Assembly: GCF_002975405.1 (NCBI RefSeq)
Contig: NZ_PCPS01000003.1
Location: forward strand, 248,001 to 312,000
Source: Arthrobacter sp. MYb229
GTDB lineage: Bacteria > Actinomycetota > Actinomycetes > Actinomycetales > Micrococcaceae
DNA length: 64,000 nt
Direction: 5' to 3'
The translations under genes were made by a program, and so were the position numbers. Below are positions 26,305 to 34,806 of this stretch, piece after piece. Below the pieces are notes generated by a model. That model was not told the origin of the DNA, made no database searches, and saw nothing but the letters and a program-made list of their open reading frames with translations. The stretch's first letter is position 1. Each line of letters opens with the position of its first letter.

Positions 26305-26343
26305 TTAAAGCACTCAGCGAGCGCCGCCGGGCACTCGCTGAGC
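26305..26343 (-). terminator. Intrinsic terminator after the TPP-enzyme gene
   Basis: On the minus strand GCTCAGCGAG...CTCGCTGAGTGC forms a stem (about 26311-26343), followed by TTTAACCCC. It lies 19 nt after the stop of the TPP enzyme. The rest of the 264-bp gap up to 26097 shows no gene. Confidence 0.75.
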
Positions 26344-26361
26344 ACTGCGACTTGGAGCCGC

Positions 26362-28017
26362 CTAGTAGGCCTTGACGCCCTGCTCCACGATCAAATGGAT
26401 CAACGCGAAAGTTTTCTCTCCGTCGATGGCGGCGAACGCCGCTTCGACTGCCGCGGGAACGTCCGCGTCCTTTTCGACGCGCACGCCGTACCCGCCGAAG
26501 GCCTGGGCCATCAGCGCAAAGTCCGGATTCTGCAACTGCGTGCCGGAGACCCGGCCCGGGTAGTGGCGTTCCTGGTGGGTGCGGATGGTGCCGTATTGCT
26601 GGTTGTCCATGACGATAACCAGCGGGGTGGCGCCATACTGGGTGGCGGTGGCCAGTTCCTGGCCGTTCATCATGAATTCGCCGTCCCCGGCTATGGTGAC
26701 CACGCGGCGTCCCGGGTAGGACAGCGAAGCGGCCACCGCCGAGGGGATGGAATAACCCATCGAGCCGTTACGCGCCGAGAGCATCGAGGCGTAGCCGTTG
26801 GTGGGGAAGTAGCGATGCGCCCAGTTGGTGTGCTCGCCAGCCCCGAAGGTCACCATGGCATCTTCCGGGAGGGATTCGACCAGGTTGGCCATGAGAGTTG
26901 CCATCCGGGCCTGGCCCTCCCCCGGAACCGCCGAAGGCAGTAGCGCGAACTTCTCCTGCTCGCCGCGCATGCGGCCAGTCCATGCGCGCCAGGAGTCCTT
27001 GACCTTCAGGTCCATGAGCATCAGGTCGCGGACGAACACGTCGGGCTTGGCCACGATCTGGTGCGAGACGGGCCCCGAACGGCCACGCAGCGATGGGTCG
27101 ATAGTCACCAGGAAGTTCTTCTTATCCCAGTTTTGGCGGATGTTGAAGCCGTCGGTAATCACATCTCCGGGCACGGTGCCTACGAAGATGAGCAGGTCCG
27201 TTTCTTCGAGCAGGTCATAGGTGGGCTTGGGACGGCCGTACCCGATGGGCCCCACATAAGACGGGGAGTTGAACGGCACGGTTCCTTCGCAACGCCATTC
27301 GGCGGCGGCCGGCAGGTCGTGCTCTTCGAGCCAGCTGGTGAAGTTTGCCGCCCCCTCATGGGACCAGTCGTTGCCGCCGAAGATGAACAGCGGCTTATCG
27401 GCTTCCTGCAGCGCCTCGTTCAACGCTTTCCAGTCGGTGACGGTCATGCCGCCGGTAGCGACAGGGATCGCAGGGTGCACCTCCGCAGGCACCTGCCGGG
27501 TGATGATGTCTTCTGGCAGTCCGACCACCACCGGGCCGGGGCGGCCGGACATGGCGGCGAACATGGCTTCGGCGACGATTTCCGAGGCTCGATCGGGATG
27601 GTCCAGGATCATCACGCGCTTGGCGCCGGTACCGAACCAGGCCTTCGGATCGAATTCCTGGAAGGCCTCCTTGCCCCGGTGCTCGAAGGGAATCAGTCCC
27701 ACGAAGAGCACCAGCGGAGTGGAGTCCTGCCACGCGGTGTGCAAACCGACATGGGCGTTCGCGGCACCCGGGCCACGGGTGACCATCGCGATTCCCGGGC
27801 GCTGGTGCATTTTGCCGTCGGCTTCGGCCATATAAGTGGCTCCGCCTTCATGGCGGCAGACGATGGTGTCGATGGCCGAGTGGTGCAGGCCGTCAAGGAC
27901 GTCGAGGTAGCTTTCGCCCGGTACGACGTAGGCGCGTTCCACGCCATGGGCTGCAAGGGTGTCGACAATGACGTGTCCGGCCGACTTCATTGTCGACGGC
28001 TGACCATTTTCACTCAT
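26362..28017 (-). CDS. Thiamine-pyrophosphate-dependent enzyme, acetolactate-synthase-like
   Basis: This 551-residue TPP enzyme has the N-terminal TPP pyrimidine domain (VVPGESYLDVLDGL, CRHEGGATYMAEADGK with the catalytic Glu), a central domain about 190-330, and the C-terminal TPP-binding motif GDGEFMMNGQELATA...DNQQYGTI. It resembles acetolactate synthase large subunits and related decarboxylases. No small subunit gene is near, so a catabolic or decarboxylase role is as likely as branched-chain synthesis. It is transcribed divergently from a solute symporter; the two may share a substrate. Confidence 0.85.
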   Translation of the reverse strand: MSENGQPSTMKSAGHVIVDTLAAHGVERAYVVPGESYLDVLDGLHHSAIDTIVCRHEGGATYMAEADGKMHQRPGIAMVTRGPGAANAHVGLHTAWQDSTPLVLFVGLIPFEHRGKEAFQEFDPKAWFGTGAKRVMILDHPDRASEIVAEAMFAAMSGRPGPVVVGLPEDIITRQVPAEVHPAIPVATGGMTVTDWKALNEALQEADKPLFIFGGNDWSHEGAANFTSWLEEHDLPAAAEWRCEGTVPFNSPSYVGPIGYGRPKPTYDLLEETDLLIFVGTVPGDVITDGFNIRQNWDKKNFLVTIDPSLRGRSGPVSHQIVAKPDVFVRDLMLMDLKVKDSWRAWTGRMRGEQEKFALLPSAVPGEGQARMATLMANLVESLPEDAMVTFGAGEHTNWAHRYFPTNGYASMLSARNGSMGYSIPSAVAASLSYPGRRVVTIAGDGEFMMNGQELATATQYGATPLVIVMDNQQYGTIRTHQERHYPGRVSGTQLQNPDFALMAQAFGGYGVRVEKDADVPAAVEAAFAAIDGEKTFALIHLIVEQGVKAY

Positions 28018-28064
28018 CTTTTAGGCGTCTTTCTATCGAAAAATCGGGGGGGGACGCTCATACG

Positions 28065-28087
28065 AAAAAAGGTGCCACAGAGGCACC
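28065..28087 (-). promoter_or_regulatory. Terminator-like hairpin in the leader of the TPP-enzyme gene
   Basis: On the minus strand GGTGCC-TCTGT-GGCACC (28071-28087) is followed by TTTTTT (28065-28070), 48 nt before the ATG at 28017. An intrinsic terminator placed in a leader suggests transcription attenuation. A run of eight C residues (minus strand, 28046-28053) follows it. I see no convincing leader peptide rich in one amino acid. Confidence 0.55.
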
Positions 28088-28458
28088 GGATGCAACGTTG
28101 CGTCGTCGTGAAACAGTACTCGAGTCCACGCAGCATCGCACAAGATCCATGGATTGCTACGCAAATATGACACGTTGCCCAACGATCATGCATATCGCTC
28201 GTCAAATTGTCCATAAAATTACGACAGGCAAGTCAGTGTGTTCCATCACAACAACCAAGGGTAAATCAGACGAGTCGCACCTCGGCTTGCCTGCAGCTGG
28301 CTGGGCCGCGTCTCGAATACCCTGCAACTGTCGAAACAACCACCGGGCAAGCTTCATGTGTTTGACGACACACCGCTATCACCAATAGCCTGTAGAACAA
28401 CAAAAGTTTACTTACGGTAATCTCGATTGCCCGCCCTCACAGAACACAGGCCACCTTC
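28088..28458. other. Divergent intergenic region between TPP enzyme and symporter
   Basis: This is 371 bp of clearly lower GC than the neighbours, with no plausible gene. It must contain both promoters and probably a shared regulatory site. A TTTACT...GTAATC stretch about 50 bp before the symporter ATG is promoter-like but not a clear match. Confidence 0.5.
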
Positions 28459-29988
28459 ATGGAATACATCAACGGAATAATCGTTGCAGCTTATTTGGCG
28501 GCAATGCTGCTCTTCGGATGGTGGGGAAAATCGCGCACCAAGAACAGCAGCGACTACCTCGTAGCCGGACGTCGGCTAGGCCCCTTCCTCTACACCGGCA
28601 CCATGGCGGCCGTCGTGCTCGGCGGTGCCTCCACCGTGGGCGGCGTCGGATTGGGCTACAAATGGGGCATCTCGGGAATGTGGCTGGTGGTCGCCATCGG
28701 GGCCGGAGTCATCCTGCTCTCGCTCTGCTTCGCGCCGACATTGCAAAGGCTCAAGGTCTTCACGGTGTCGCAAATGCTGACCCTGCGCTACGGCAGCAAG
28801 TCGGCCACCAATACCTCGGGCATGGTCATGCTCGCCTACACCCTGATGCTCTGCGCGACATCCACCAGCGCGTACGCGACGATCTTCGTGGTGCTCTTCG
28901 ATTGGGAGAAGTGGCACGCCATCGCCATCGGCGGCGCGATCGTAGTGGTCTACTCGACTATCGGCGGCATGTGGTCAATCACCCTGGCAGACCAGGTGCA
29001 GTTCATCATCAAAACGATCGGCATCTTCTTGCTGATGCTGCCCTTCGCCTTGAACGCAGCCGGCGGAATGGCTGGCATCCGCGAACGAGTAGATGCCGAG
29101 TTCTTCAGCTTCACCGGCATCGGGTTGCAGTCAATCATCACCTACTTTGTCGTCTACACCCTTGGGCTGCTCATCGGCCAAGACATCTGGCAACGCGTAT
29201 TCACCGCGAAAACTCCCAAGGTAGCCCGTTGGGGCGGCACCACCGCCGGGATCTACTGCATCATTTATGGCGCTGCCGGAGCGATTATCGGCATGGCTGC
29301 CCGGGTAGCCCTACCGGACATCGCTGGGGCAGATTCCAACCAGGATGTGGTCTATGCCGAGGTTGCAACCCAGTTGCTTCCGGTTGCTGTCGGCGGCTTG
29401 GTCATGGCCGCCGCGGTGGCTGCGATGATGTCAACCGCTTCCGGCGCATTGATCGCCGCGGCCACCGTGGCACGCGCCGACGTCACACCCTTTGTTGCCA
29501 GCTGGTTCGGCAAGACCGTCCAGGCCAACTCCGACGAAAATCCGGAGCATGACGTGCGCGCAAACCGCATCTGGGTCCTGCTCCTCGGCATAGTCACGGT
29601 CTCGCTGGCGATTCTGGTTGATGATGTGGTCGCTGCACTCACCATCGCCTATGACATTCTGGTCGGCGGTCTGCTGGTCGCCATCATTGGCGGGCTGATT
29701 TGGAAGCGCGGAAACGGCATCGGCGCCGCGGTCTCCATGGCGGCCGGTACAGTCGTCACCCTGGGCACTATGATCGTCTTGGAGATCCAGGCCGAGGAAA
29801 AATTCGCCGGCGTATACGCAAATGAGCCGATCTACTACGGACTAATTGCCTCAGCGCTGACCTTCGTGATCGTCTCCCTGCTCACCCGACCCACCTCGGC
29901 GCAGGTCATCGAGCATTGGAATCAACGAGTAGCAGGCAAGATCCAGGACGCTCCGGCCAGCACTACGGCACAGGAGTCAGCACTCTAG
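28459..29988 (+). CDS. Sodium:solute symporter (SSS family)
   Basis: This 509-residue membrane protein has about 13 hydrophobic segments. SSS hallmarks include SSDYLVAGRRLGPF (about 30-45) in the first loop, GGMWSITLADQVQF and MMSTASGALIAAATV, which contains Na+-ligand serines. It takes up a small organic solute with Na+; the family covers sugars, amino acids, carboxylates and vitamins, and the substrate cannot be told. Given the neighbour, a pyruvate- or carboxylate-like solute is a reasonable guess. Confidence 0.9.
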   Translation: MEYINGIIVAAYLAAMLLFGWWGKSRTKNSSDYLVAGRRLGPFLYTGTMAAVVLGGASTVGGVGLGYKWGISGMWLVVAIGAGVILLSLCFAPTLQRLKVFTVSQMLTLRYGSKSATNTSGMVMLAYTLMLCATSTSAYATIFVVLFDWEKWHAIAIGGAIVVVYSTIGGMWSITLADQVQFIIKTIGIFLLMLPFALNAAGGMAGIRERVDAEFFSFTGIGLQSIITYFVVYTLGLLIGQDIWQRVFTAKTPKVARWGGTTAGIYCIIYGAAGAIIGMAARVALPDIAGADSNQDVVYAEVATQLLPVAVGGLVMAAAVAAMMSTASGALIAAATVARADVTPFVASWFGKTVQANSDENPEHDVRANRIWVLLLGIVTVSLAILVDDVVAALTIAYDILVGGLLVAIIGGLIWKRGNGIGAAVSMAAGTVVTLGTMIVLEIQAEEKFAGVYANEPIYYGLIASALTFVIVSLLTRPTSAQVIEHWNQRVAGKIQDAPASTTAQESAL

Positions 29989-30025
29989 ACCAGTAGGCAG
30001 CATCGGGGCGAACCCTCGTATTCGA

Positions 30026-30075
30026 GTCCCGCGCTCAGCCGTGAACGTCGCTGAGCACGGGGCTTGTTTTGTTAT
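30026..30075 (+). terminator. Intrinsic terminator after the symporter gene
   Basis: The stem CCCGCGCTCAGC / GCTGAGCACGGGG (one mismatch, about 30028-30062) is followed by CTTGTTTTGTT. Confidence 0.8.
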
Positions 30076-30318
30076 TCGACATCCAGCGCCACGGAATAGG
30101 CTGCGCAGGAATCCAGGAGGGCCATGAAATTATGAGTTCACAATTCAGCAGGACGCGTCTTTGCCGTACGGGAACTTGGAAACGGCAGTTTTGCAGCGTT
30201 GGAATCTCGGCATCTTTATCGATCCCGCCAAATTGAAACCCTTTATTTCCGATCTGTCGTTAATGCTCATATTTTCATCACCTGAAATAGTAGGTGCGGC
30301 AGCTGCCCTAGGCCGAGC

Positions 30319-30411
30319 ATGATGATTGCCACGGTGAGCATGATGATCAGCTTGCTGGTGGTGCTGGCGTCGTGGCACCTTAGCGGTAATGCGCAGTTTT
30401 TTGGTCTTTAG
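30319..30411 (+). CDS. Candidate small hydrophobic peptide, 30 aa
   Basis: ATG 30319 opens a 30-codon frame encoding MMIATVSMMISLLVVLASWH followed by LSGNAQFFGL. It is almost entirely hydrophobic, like a single-span membrane peptide. The stop codon falls inside an 11-bp inverted repeat. No clear SD is visible, and the opposite strand also encodes a hydrophobic stretch here, so this may be chance. The surrounding 30076-30582 gap holds no other convincing gene and may be decayed sequence upstream of hipBA. Confidence 0.25.
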   Translation: MMIATVSMMISLLVVLASWHLSGNAQFFGL

Positions 30412-30436
30412 CGGCGCACAGCGATTAAAGACCAAA
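30400..30436. repeat. 11-bp perfect inverted repeat upstream of the hipBA-like pair
   Basis: TTTGGTCTTTA (30400-30410) and TAAAGACCAAA (30426-30436) are separated by 15 bp. No T-run follows, so it is more likely an operator or RNA structure than a terminator. An exact 12-bp direct repeat CGTTAATGCTCA also occurs at 30258-30269 and 30445-30456 in this AT-rich gap and may be a HipB-like binding site. Confidence 0.6.
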
Positions 30437-30582
30437 CTTCTGTGCGTTAATGCTCACCATGCACTAATGCACAAGATTCTGCTCATTAAAGTCACCGACC
30501 TACTAAAACGCAAAAATCAGTACATTATGATGTCATTGGGGTTAATTCACGATAAAATGGGCTTTAAGAGAAAGGCGGGCGC

Positions 30583-30864
30583 ATGCGAAACGACCCCAAA
30601 GCCATAGGAAGCACCTTGCGCAAACAGCGCATCGACCTCGGACTGAGCCAAGAGGACGTCGCCGACCAGCTCGGCATCTCCCGCAACACCATCAGCGCGA
30701 TCGAAAACGGCAAGCTCGGCAACGCCAACATCCTGCTCGAAATCATGTCCCTCCTCGGCCTGGATCTGCTCATCGCCCCGCGCCACTCCGGCGAAACCAA
30801 CGCCATCCGCAACAGCATGGCCCGCAACGCCCGCAGCATCCACCACCGAGTCAAGAGGAGCTGA
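30583..30864 (+). CDS. HipB-like antitoxin/repressor (XRE-family HTH)
   Basis: This 93-residue protein has an XRE-type helix-turn-helix (LGLSQEDVADQLGISRNTISAIENGK, about residues 18-43) and a short basic tail. It is the expected HipB partner: it binds the promoter and neutralises the kinase encoded 1 nt downstream. The AT-rich promoter region contains a TATGAT -10-like hexamer (30526-30531). Confidence 0.85.
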   Translation: MRNDPKAIGSTLRKQRIDLGLSQEDVADQLGISRNTISAIENGKLGNANILLEIMSLLGLDLLIAPRHSGETNAIRNSMARNARSIHHRVKRS

Positions 30865-30865
30865 C

Positions 30866-32152
30866 GTGGCAGACCCGCAACTGGCACTATGGCTCGACGG
30901 AGTGCACACGGCCACCATCACCGATCACGGCTTCGGCACCATATCCCTGCAGTACACCCCCGAAGCCCAAAACAGCAGCGCACTGCTGTCCACCAAGCTG
31001 CCCATCCGGGAAGAACCCTACCCCTGGGTCGAATGCGTCCACTTCCTGGACGGCCTGCTGCCAGAAGACGACGTCCGCAAAATGCTCGCCGACAAGGCGA
31101 GAATCCCGCATGATGATACCTTCATGATGCTCGGCGCCTACGGCAAGGACTGCGCCGGCGCCGTCCAGGTGCTCCCCCTGGGCGAAGAACCCAACAACGA
31201 ACCGCACGAAATCCGCTGGACCACCGACGAGGAAGTGGCCAAAGCCATCGCCAGCCTGCCCACAGCACCCCTGGGCATCGGCATCGACAGCTCCATCCGG
31301 GTGAGCCTGGGTGGGATCCAAGGCAAGCTGCTCGTAGTCCGCGACGGACCCCGCATCGGCATGCCCCTGGACGGCAGTCCCACCACCCACATCCTCAAAC
31401 CCGCGCGGCTGAATGAAGACGGCACCGAACAATGGCCGTCCATCGCCGAGCTGGAACTGTTCGGCCTGAGACTGGTCGAAGCCTCCGTGCGCCTGAGCCG
31501 CTCCAAACGCCAAATCGCCGCCGCCGCCGAAGTCATCACCGTCCAAGGCCGCAAAGCAATCCTGGTTGAACGCTACGACCGCGACGCCCAATCCAAACCG
31601 GTGCGGCGCATCCACCAGGAGGACTTCTGCCAAGCGCTCGGCATGAAGCAGAAGTACCAGAAACCCGCAGAGAACTCCCCGACGCTGAAGCTAATCGCCC
31701 AGGTGCTCACCGACAACGCTTCAAATCCTCCGCAAGAGCGAGAACTGCTGCTCAAATACCTGACCGTGAATCTGGCCTTGGGGAACTGCGACATGCACGC
31801 CCGGAACATCGGGTTGACCATCGACCGCGGAACCGTGCGACTGGCGCCGGCCTACGATGTGGTCCCCACCGCCGCATGGGCGCACGCCGACCGCGAGCTG
31901 TCCCTGCACGTAGGCGCCGGTGCGCACATCGACGAGGTCAATGGAAGGCATCTGATGGATGAAGCGGCCTCCTGGGGTGTCCCTTCGAAAATTGCCGCCA
32001 GGCAGATCCGTACCGCCCTGGGAGAGATGCTTGATGCGCTCCCGGCGCTCATCGAGCAATCGCGCGCAGAAGGCTGGTTCACCCCCATGATCCTCGACGT
32101 TGCCGATGACACAAGAAAACGCATCGGCCGGCTCACTCCGCCAAGTGCCTAG
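30866..32152 (+). CDS. HipA-like serine/threonine kinase toxin
   Basis: This 428-residue protein has the full HipA layout: N-terminal subdomain (HFLDGLLPEDDVR), Gly-rich SLGGIQGK, nucleotide-binding THILKP, catalytic loop GNCDMHARNIGL (Asp, His and Asn present, Lys replaced by Arg) and the metal-binding Asp in APAYDVV. Known HipA toxins phosphorylate glutamyl- or tryptophanyl-tRNA synthetase and cause dormancy. The GTG start at 30866 has AGGAG 5 nt upstream, one base after the antitoxin stop, so the two are co-translated. The target here is unknown. Confidence 0.88.
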   Translation: MADPQLALWLDGVHTATITDHGFGTISLQYTPEAQNSSALLSTKLPIREEPYPWVECVHFLDGLLPEDDVRKMLADKARIPHDDTFMMLGAYGKDCAGAVQVLPLGEEPNNEPHEIRWTTDEEVAKAIASLPTAPLGIGIDSSIRVSLGGIQGKLLVVRDGPRIGMPLDGSPTTHILKPARLNEDGTEQWPSIAELELFGLRLVEASVRLSRSKRQIAAAAEVITVQGRKAILVERYDRDAQSKPVRRIHQEDFCQALGMKQKYQKPAENSPTLKLIAQVLTDNASNPPQERELLLKYLTVNLALGNCDMHARNIGLTIDRGTVRLAPAYDVVPTAAWAHADRELSLHVGAGAHIDEVNGRHLMDEAASWGVPSKIAARQIRTALGEMLDALPALIEQSRAEGWFTPMILDVADDTRKRIGRLTPPSA

Positions 32153-32155
32153 CGA

Positions 32156-32330
32156 GAAGGGAGCTGGCCCCCAGTTCCCCACTCACTTCGCGCACGCCCG
32201 CATCGAGAGGAGACTCGCCTGGTTCAGGCTTGCCACCCGGGACCATGAAAGTTGCCGTACCTCGTTTGCGGACTGCCAGAACCTGCCCGGCCTCGTGCCC
32301 GGTAATGCCCGCTGACAGTAATCTGTTCTG
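32156..32330 (-). pseudogene. Truncated Nudix hydrolase remnant
   Basis: The minus-strand frame reads HEAGQVLAVRKRGTATFMVP then GGKPEPGESPLDAGVREVSG and ELG, an almost intact Nudix box (GX5EX7REVXGELG, with one of the two central Glu changed to Gly). The sequence then runs into unrelated residues and stops just after the hipA end, so the C-terminal half is missing. Upstream the family's N-terminus (QITVS) seems to read in another frame, suggesting a frameshift as well. It is a gene fragment beside the toxin pair. Confidence 0.65.
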
Positions 32331-32467
32331 GAATTCGAGTTTCTTCTTGATCCACCCACGGACCGGGTGTGCATGTTCGGAGAAACCACCATGCCCGCCA
32401 TCCAATCCTAGAACTTCATCTTGGGGCGCCTGAATCCCACTACCAACACGTCTTAGGTTCGAGCGCA

Positions 32468-32515
32468 CGAAAAAAGAGCCGTCGCAGTTCATCAATCAAT
32501 GAACTGCGACGGCTC
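32468..32515 (-). terminator. Intrinsic terminator after purA
   Basis: On the minus strand the perfect 15-bp stem GAGCCGTCGCAGTTC (32501-32515 with 32476-32490) is followed by TTTTTTCG. It lies 15 nt after the purA stop. Confidence 0.93.
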
Positions 32516-32530
32516 CCAAATGTCTAGGAA

Positions 32531-33820
32531 TTAATCCTTAAGCAGATCGTGGCGCACGATGGTCTGATCGCGGTCCGGACCCACGCCGATGGCGGAGATC
32601 CGCGTGCCGCTGATCTTCTCCAGGGCCAGGATGTAGTTGCGCGCATTCTCTGGCAAATCTTCCATGCTCCGCGCCTCGGAGATGTCCTCGGTCCAGCCCG
32701 GGAAGTATTCGAAGATCGGCTTCGCGTGGTGGAACTCGGTCTGCGTCATCGGCATCTCGTCGTGGCGCACTCCGTCAACGTCATAGGCCACGCAGACCGG
32801 AATCTGCTCAATGTTAGTGAGCACATCCAACTTGGTCACGAAGTAATCGGTGAAACCGTTTACGCGCGAGGCGTGACGGGCAAGCACGGCGTCGTACCAG
32901 CCGCAACGGCGCGGGCGACCGGTGTTCACGCCGAATTCGCCGCCGGTGGTCTGCAGGTAGATCCCCATCTCGTCGAACAGCTCGGTGGGGAAAGGGCCTG
33001 CGCCCACGCGGGTGGTGTAGGCCTTGATGATGCCGATCGAACGGCTGATGCGGGTCGGGCCGATGCCCGAACCGACCGAGGCGCCGCCTGCGGTGGGGTT
33101 CGAGGAGGTGACAAACGGGTAGGTGCCGTGGTCAACGTCCAGGAAGGTGGCCTGGCCGCCCTCCATGAGCACCACCTTGCCCTCGTCCAGCGCGTTGTTC
33201 AGCTCGAAGGTGGAATCGATCATCAACGGGCGCAGGCGATCGGCATAGGACAGGAAGTACGACACGATGTCCTCGACGATCACGGTGCGCCGGTTGTAGA
33301 TCTTCACCAGCAGTTCGTTCTTCTGGCGCAGTGCGCCTTCGACCTTCTGGCGCAGGATCGACTCGTCGAAGACGTCCTGCACGCGGATGCCGAGGCGTCC
33401 GACCTTGTCCATGTAGGCGGGGCCGATGCCGCGGCCGGTGGTGCCAATGGCACGCTTGCCCAGGAAGCGCTCGGTGACCTTGTCCATGGTCTGGTGGTAT
33501 GGAGCCACCAGATGGGCGTTGGCCGAAACGCGCAGCTTCGAGGTATCGGCGCCGCGGGCTTCGAGTCCATCGATTTCTTCGAAGAGCGCTTCGAGGTTCA
33601 CCACGCAACCGTTGCCGATGATCGGAGTGGCATTTGGCGACAGGATGCCGGCTGGAAGGAGCTTGAGCTCGTACTTCTCACCGCCGACGACCACGGTGTG
33701 CCCGGCGTTGTTGCCGCCGTTTGGCTTGACTACATAGTCGACGTGTCCACCGAGCAAATCGGTAGCCTTGCCTTTGCCTTCATCGCCCCACTGGGCTCCG
33801 ACGATCACGATTGCTGGCAT
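32531..33820 (-). CDS. purA: Adenylosuccinate synthase PurA
   Basis: This 429-residue enzyme joins IMP and aspartate using GTP in the first step to [14 protein letters not shown] at the start holds the catalytic Asp, followed by [17 protein letters not shown] and [10 protein letters not shown], all typical. ATG 33820 has GGAGG 5 nt upstream and gives the normal N-terminus (MPAIVIVG); the frame is open a little further upstream. It is monocistronic with its own terminator. Confidence 0.97.
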   Translation of the reverse strand: MPAIVIVGAQWGDEGKGKATDLLGGHVDYVVKPNGGNNAGHTVVVGGEKYELKLLPAGILSPNATPIIGNGCVVNLEALFEEIDGLEARGADTSKLRVSANAHLVAPYHQTMDKVTERFLGKRAIGTTGRGIGPAYMDKVGRLGIRVQDVFDESILRQKVEGALRQKNELLVKIYNRRTVIVEDIVSYFLSYADRLRPLMIDSTFELNNALDEGKVVLMEGGQATFLDVDHGTYPFVTSSNPTAGGASVGSGIGPTRISRSIGIIKAYTTRVGAGPFPTELFDEMGIYLQTTGGEFGVNTGRPRRCGWYDAVLARHASRVNGFTDYFVTKLDVLTNIEQIPVCVAYDVDGVRHDEMPMTQTEFHHAKPIFEYFPGWTEDISEARSMEDLPENARNYILALEKISGTRISAIGVGPDRDQTIVRHDLLKD

Positions 33821-33975
33821 GGGATCCTCCCCCTTGCATAAAGCAGCGGTTACGGCGCTCTTCACGCCGTCCCGGCACGGTGCCGGGCAAAAAATATGCC
33901 CCTGTACTTCTCACTTGGCCCAATGGGCTCAATGTAAGAGTTAGGGGCTCTTACGACCAAAGTTTACCGAAACGA

Positions 33976-34629
33976 TTAGGGAATCTCGAGCTCAGCGTCA
34001 CGGTGTCGTCCCCGCCGGCCATATGCGACGACGAGAAAGGCTATTCCCGCGAAGGCCACGGCAATGGAAACAACGTACAAGCCGATGACTCCGTATCCCT
34101 GATCCGGGTCGAGGAAGGGATAGGGGACCCACCCATCGACGGCCCCGCGAACCAGCACCACCCCGGTCCAGAGCAGCGGGTAAAGCAGGAGCACCGGTAC
34201 CGCCGTGTAGGGCAAGGCCTTCCGCTCCTTAGCCAAGAGCCAATCGGCCAGAACCAGGATTGGGCCGAGAATATGCATCACCCAATTCGCCCACGGCAGC
34301 GGCACCCCGCCGGCAGCTCCCAAGGGCGCCAGCAAGGTGATATAGATCAGCCCGACGGCCACCATGCACATACTGGCCAAGGCCCGAAGGCCCACAACCC
34401 AGCGTGGTACCGCGGCGCCCTTGGCTAGGCCCATCGCCCCGGCGACGAGCCCGACGCCTACCACAATCAGGTTCGACTGGATCGTGAAGTAGCCAAAGAA
34501 ATTCATCGCTTGCACCGGGCCTCGCGACGCGGTGTCCGCATAAGTGGCCAAAATAGCGCCCAGGGTGACCAGCGCCCAGAGGATTCGAGCGAGGTTGAGA
34601 TAGCGCACGGTTTTTTGAGGCGTCTTCAC
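33976..34629 (-). CDS. Pr6Pr family integral membrane protein
   Basis: This 217-residue protein has about six membrane segments and short loops; FFGYFTIQSNLIV and PWANWVMHILGPILVLADWLL (split across helices 2 and 4) match the Pr6Pr/FAR-17a-like bacterial membrane proteins. The function is not established. It stands alone between purA and the MerR gene. Confidence 0.8.
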   Translation of the reverse strand: MKTPQKTVRYLNLARILWALVTLGAILATYADTASRGPVQAMNFFGYFTIQSNLIVVGVGLVAGAMGLAKGAAVPRWVVGLRALASMCMVAVGLIYITLLAPLGAAGGVPLPWANWVMHILGPILVLADWLLAKERKALPYTAVPVLLLYPLLWTGVVLVRGAVDGWVPYPFLDPDQGYGVIGLYVVSIAVAFAGIAFLVVAYGRRGRHRDAELEIP

Positions 34630-34768
34630 CTTCGAAGATTATCGCCTAGCGCTGCAGTATCCAATGGCTCTAGCTAAGCGACCTGTACATTCCGGAAAAT
34701 TACCGGACCCAGGAATCGCCAATGGCACCCGTTACGGTGCAACAATAGCCCCAGAACCAACCGAGGGC

Positions 34769-34792
34769 TTGACTCTCACACGGTGTCAGGGC
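34769..34792 (+). promoter_or_regulatory. MerR-type promoter with dyad
   Basis: TTGACT (34769-34774) is followed by a dyad around ACACGGTGT, with outer TGAC/GTCA arms, ahead of the MerR gene start at 34807. MerR-family activators bind such dyads in the stretched spacer of their own promoters. The -10 is not clear. Confidence 0.45.
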
Positions 34793-34806
34793 GGAGAACT
34801 TAAAGC

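Noticed and set aside
28046-28053. G8/C8 homopolymer as a phase-variation switch
   Set aside because: It lies in the leader, not in a coding frame or promoter spacer that length changes would clearly switch; noted only as part of the possible attenuator.
30145-30435. 96-codon minus-strand ORF upstream of hipBA
   Set aside because: Composition (runs of His, Arg, Ala) and lack of SD or domain suggest chance; another frame there gives a short hydrophobic stretch, also unsupported.
32549-33841. 430-codon plus-strand ORF opposite purA
   Set aside because: Antisense shadow of a full-length purA.
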